A DNA stretch of 64,000 nt from assembly GCA_001513105.1 (NCBI GenBank), contig LFSH01000034.1, forward strand, positions 25,866 through 89,865, written 5' to 3'. Numbering within the stretch: position 1 is the stretch's first letter; each line of letters opens with the position of its first letter. The translations under genes were made by a program, and so were the position numbers. This document shows, piece by piece, positions 62,262 to 64,000 of this stretch. The DNA comes from Clostridiales bacterium DTU070. GTDB lineage: Bacteria; Bacillota; Clostridia; DSM-8532. A model generated the notes under the pieces. The model did not search any database. It had not been told where the DNA came from and saw only the letters and a program-made list of their open reading frames with translations.

Positions 62262-62939
62262 TTATAACAGTCCGTTTTCTGCAAAACTGTAATAATCATT
62301 CCCCGACACAATAATATGATCCACCACTTTAACCGATATGGTTTTTAATGCCTCGGAGATTTTTCGCGTTACTTCAATATCCGCACTTGACGGCCTGAGG
62401 CTTCCGCCCGGATGGTTATGGGCCAGGATCACGCTGTTTGCCTGGTACCTGAGTGCGGTTTCAACAATAATCCTTGGATAAACCGGGGCTTCATTGATTG
62501 TGCCTTCGTGGACAAGCGCGGCATAGTTCAACTGGTTCTGTGAATTAAGGCAGCACATATAGAAGGCTTCATAATTCCTTCCGATAAAGAGTTTCGTCAC
62601 GTATTTGCCTGCCTTGTTGGAACTGCCGAGCTCGGGTTTTTTACCCTGCTTCATAAGCATGTATTTTCTTGACAGTTCGGGTATCATCGTCAGCAATACT
62701 GCGGTGCTTTTTGTAACCTTGCCAATTTCCATCAGCTGTTCGGGCGAAGAATCAAAGATTGCTTCAAGGGTCCCGAACTTATTAATCAGGCGGTGTGCTA
62801 TCTCGTTCGTATCCCGCCTTGGAATGGTATAGAACAAGAGCATCTCAAGTATCTGATGATCTTCAAAGGCCCCTAAGCCCTCTTCGATAAAACGCTGCTT
62901 AAGTTTCTCTCTGTGACCAGCGTGTACGTTCTCCGCCAT
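62262..62939 (-). CDS. radC: RadC-family JAB/MPN-domain protein
   Basis: A 225-residue protein with an N-terminal helix-hairpin-helix-like region and a C-terminal JAMM metalloprotease-like domain. [14 protein letters not shown] and the upstream [14 protein letters not shown] supply the metal-binding His, His, Asp and Glu. Despite the name, a role in DNA repair is disputed. It is upstream of GH67 on the same strand with 38 bases between them, an unusual partner. Confidence 0.93.
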   Translation of the reverse strand: MAENVHAGHREKLKQRFIEEGLGAFEDHQILEMLLFYTIPRRDTNEIAHRLINKFGTLEAIFDSSPEQLMEIGKVTKSTAVLLTMIPELSRKYMLMKQGKKPELGSSNKAGKYVTKLFIGRNYEAFYMCCLNSQNQLNYAALVHEGTINEAPVYPRIIVETALRYQANSVILAHNHPGGSLRPSSADIEVTRKISEALKTISVKVVDHIIVSGNDYYSFAENGLL

Positions 62940-63002
62940 ATTAATACCTCTCCCGATACATATTATCTCTTTATGGTATTAACAACCGAACGCAGGCAAA
63001 AC

Positions 63003-63737
63003 TTAAGTCAAGCTGAACAAAACCCACGGGTAACAGCCTGGCGGCGCCGAGGTAAAACTCATAGTTTCATCTTTAACGGGATGTCTGAATGACAATTGAT
63101 ATGACCAGAGCGCAAGGTTATCTGTAAAGCCGGACTGCTTAGCCCTGCCATATTTAACATCCCCGACTATCGGATGACCGTTGTAGGATAACTGTGCCCG
63201 TATCTGGTGTGATCTGCCGGTTTTCAGGTTTATCCTTACAAGAGTCATGTTGTTCCTCTCTTCAATAACATCGTACTGAAGAACTGCTTCATATGATTTC
63301 GGAATGCCTTCGGGAACAATGGCAGCTTTATTCCTGTTCCGGTCCTTCAGCATGAAATTTTTATACGTACCGCTCCTGCTTCCGAATGAGCCTTCGGTTA
63401 CAGCAAGGTAGATCTTTTCAATTTCCCTGCTGCGAACCTGTTCCGAAAGCCTTGAAGCTGCCTTCGAGGTCTTTGCAAAAACCATGACACCCCCGACAGG
63501 CCTGTCCAGTCGATGCACCAGTCCCAGGTAAACATTCCCCGGTTTTTTGTACTTTTCTTTCAGATATATCTTTAACATTGACAGCAAATCAGGATCCTTG
63601 CTTATATCAGCCTGTACAGGTATGTTCGCCGGCTTTTCGACCACAAGAAGATGATTGTCTTCATATATTATGCTGATATCTTTTTGCATGTCCATTTTTG
63701 CTGCCAACTCCAACAGTTCAGAATCATATATACCCAT
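63003..63737 (-). CDS. RluA-family pseudouridine synthase
   Basis: A 244-residue RNA-modifying enzyme. The catalytic Asp is in LVHRLDRPVGGVMVFAKTSKAA, and the C-terminal RINLKTGRSHQIRAQLSYNGHPIVGDVKYG is the RluA-type core. No S4 domain is seen at the N-terminus, so it resembles the shorter RluA/RluC-like group. The target RNA position cannot be told. The ATG at 63737 has a weak site; a later ATG around residue 15 is possible. Confidence 0.93.
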   Translation of the reverse strand: MGIYDSELLELAAKMDMQKDISIIYEDNHLLVVEKPANIPVQADISKDPDLLSMLKIYLKEKYKKPGNVYLGLVHRLDRPVGGVMVFAKTSKAASRLSEQVRSREIEKIYLAVTEGSFGSRSGTYKNFMLKDRNRNKAAIVPEGIPKSYEAVLQYDVIEERNNMTLVRINLKTGRSHQIRAQLSYNGHPIVGDVKYGRAKQSGFTDNLALWSYQLSFRHPVKDETMSFTSAPPGCYPWVLFSLT

Positions 63738-63910
63738 TCCGGCGCACCATGGTGTTTAAGCAACCAGGCCGCGTACAGAATATCCAAATATTGTAACGTT
63801 GATCACGTAATTAATATAATAGCGATATTTTGATACTGAGTCAAGACAAAAATGACACCGACCGATATTGCATTTCTGGCATTACACAGTACCTGAATCC
63901 GGGATATACA

Positions 63911-64000
63911 AGATATCGTGCAATGCAAGGAAACTTTTAGCGGAGTGCAGCTTAGAGATGAGGCGGTGAGAAGCGAGGATAAGCAAGCCAACTGTTTGAG
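63911..64000 (+). repeat. Dispersed repeat element, copy 3, continuing past window
   Basis: It starts AGATATCGTGCAATGC, followed by AGGAAACTTTTAGCGGAGTG-CAGC, which matches 40183-40223 with little change. It runs through GAGGCGGTGAGAAGCG and ends CAACTGTTTGAG at the window edge. CAACTGTTTG also precedes the repeat at 40.17 kb, which suggests the unit is longer and continues beyond 64000. Confidence 0.6.

Noticed and set aside
1..64000. CRISPR arrays, rRNA, tRNA genes and complete insertion sequences
   Set aside because: No regularly spaced direct repeats, no rRNA-like or cloverleaf-like sequence and no transposase frame were found by reading; weak or divergent cases could be missed without software.

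Overview
The window looks like a chromosome segment of a moderately low-GC, endospore-forming, fermentative Clostridia (Firmicutes), possibly a plant-fibre degrader. Evidence: strong AGGAGG ribosome sites with frequent TTG/GTG starts, a T-box leader on a prolyl-tRNA synthetase gene, a ydaO-type c-di-AMP riboswitch, a dacF/deoB/pdp cluster, a CotH-like kinase, a gamma-SASP-like small protein and a GH67 alpha-glucuronidase. I name no genus. No rRNA or tRNA gene, CRISPR array or complete insertion sequence was seen. Most genes lie on the minus strand.

Layout. 1-4518: an AddAB/RecB-type recombination helicase (cut by the window edge) and its Fe-S PD-(D/E)XK partner. 4663-7763: a MATE-like membrane protein, then citrate synthase behind a promoter, c-di-AMP riboswitch and terminator. 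7891-10811: a DHHW/AlgJ-like and MBOAT O-acetylation pair. 11026-14489: a UspA protein, a serine-palmitoyltransferase-like alpha-oxoamine synthase divergent from a short-chain dehydrogenase, and a cysteine-cluster protein. 14647-22071: two paralogous lipoproteins bracket a CotH-kinase / VTC polyphosphate-polymerase / DUF4956 operon, the best candidate for an uncharacterised system. 22351-23760: a broken polysaccharide deacetylase and a DUF1858 protein. 24226-28897: carB and a PurF homologue without the glutaminase cysteine. 28873-33888: a MoxR/DUF58/DUF4129/DUF4350 membrane operon. 34038-37931: deoB-pdp-dacF. 38059-42384: metallophosphoesterase, cysteine desulfurase, SGNH esterase, family 4-type uracil-DNA glycosylase and a small protein.

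42518-50804: a PII-like protein with a CPA2 antiporter, rho with a long disordered insert, a yebC-fabZ-phosphoesterase-dnaX operon, and a YigZ protein. 51107-53502: Nudix protein, a small protein, hpf, a dense DnaA-box cluster and a glycine-zipper stress protein. 53610-57052: two TolC-family proteins, an SASP-like protein and a CAP-domain secreted protein. 57264-63737: DUF368 protein, T-box-controlled proS, GH67, radC and an RluA-type pseudouridine synthase. Small related repeats sit near 40.2, 50.1, 60.1 and 63.9 kb.

Most genes are housekeeping (recombination, pyrimidine and nucleoside metabolism, tRNA charging, replication, transcription termination). The unusual material is the CotH/VTC/DUF4956 locus, the riboswitch on citrate synthase, the DnaA-box cluster, the cysteine-less PurF homologue, the oxoamine synthase/SDR pair and TolC-like proteins in an apparently monoderm genome. 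All functions are read from sequence and recognised family motifs; no database search was run.
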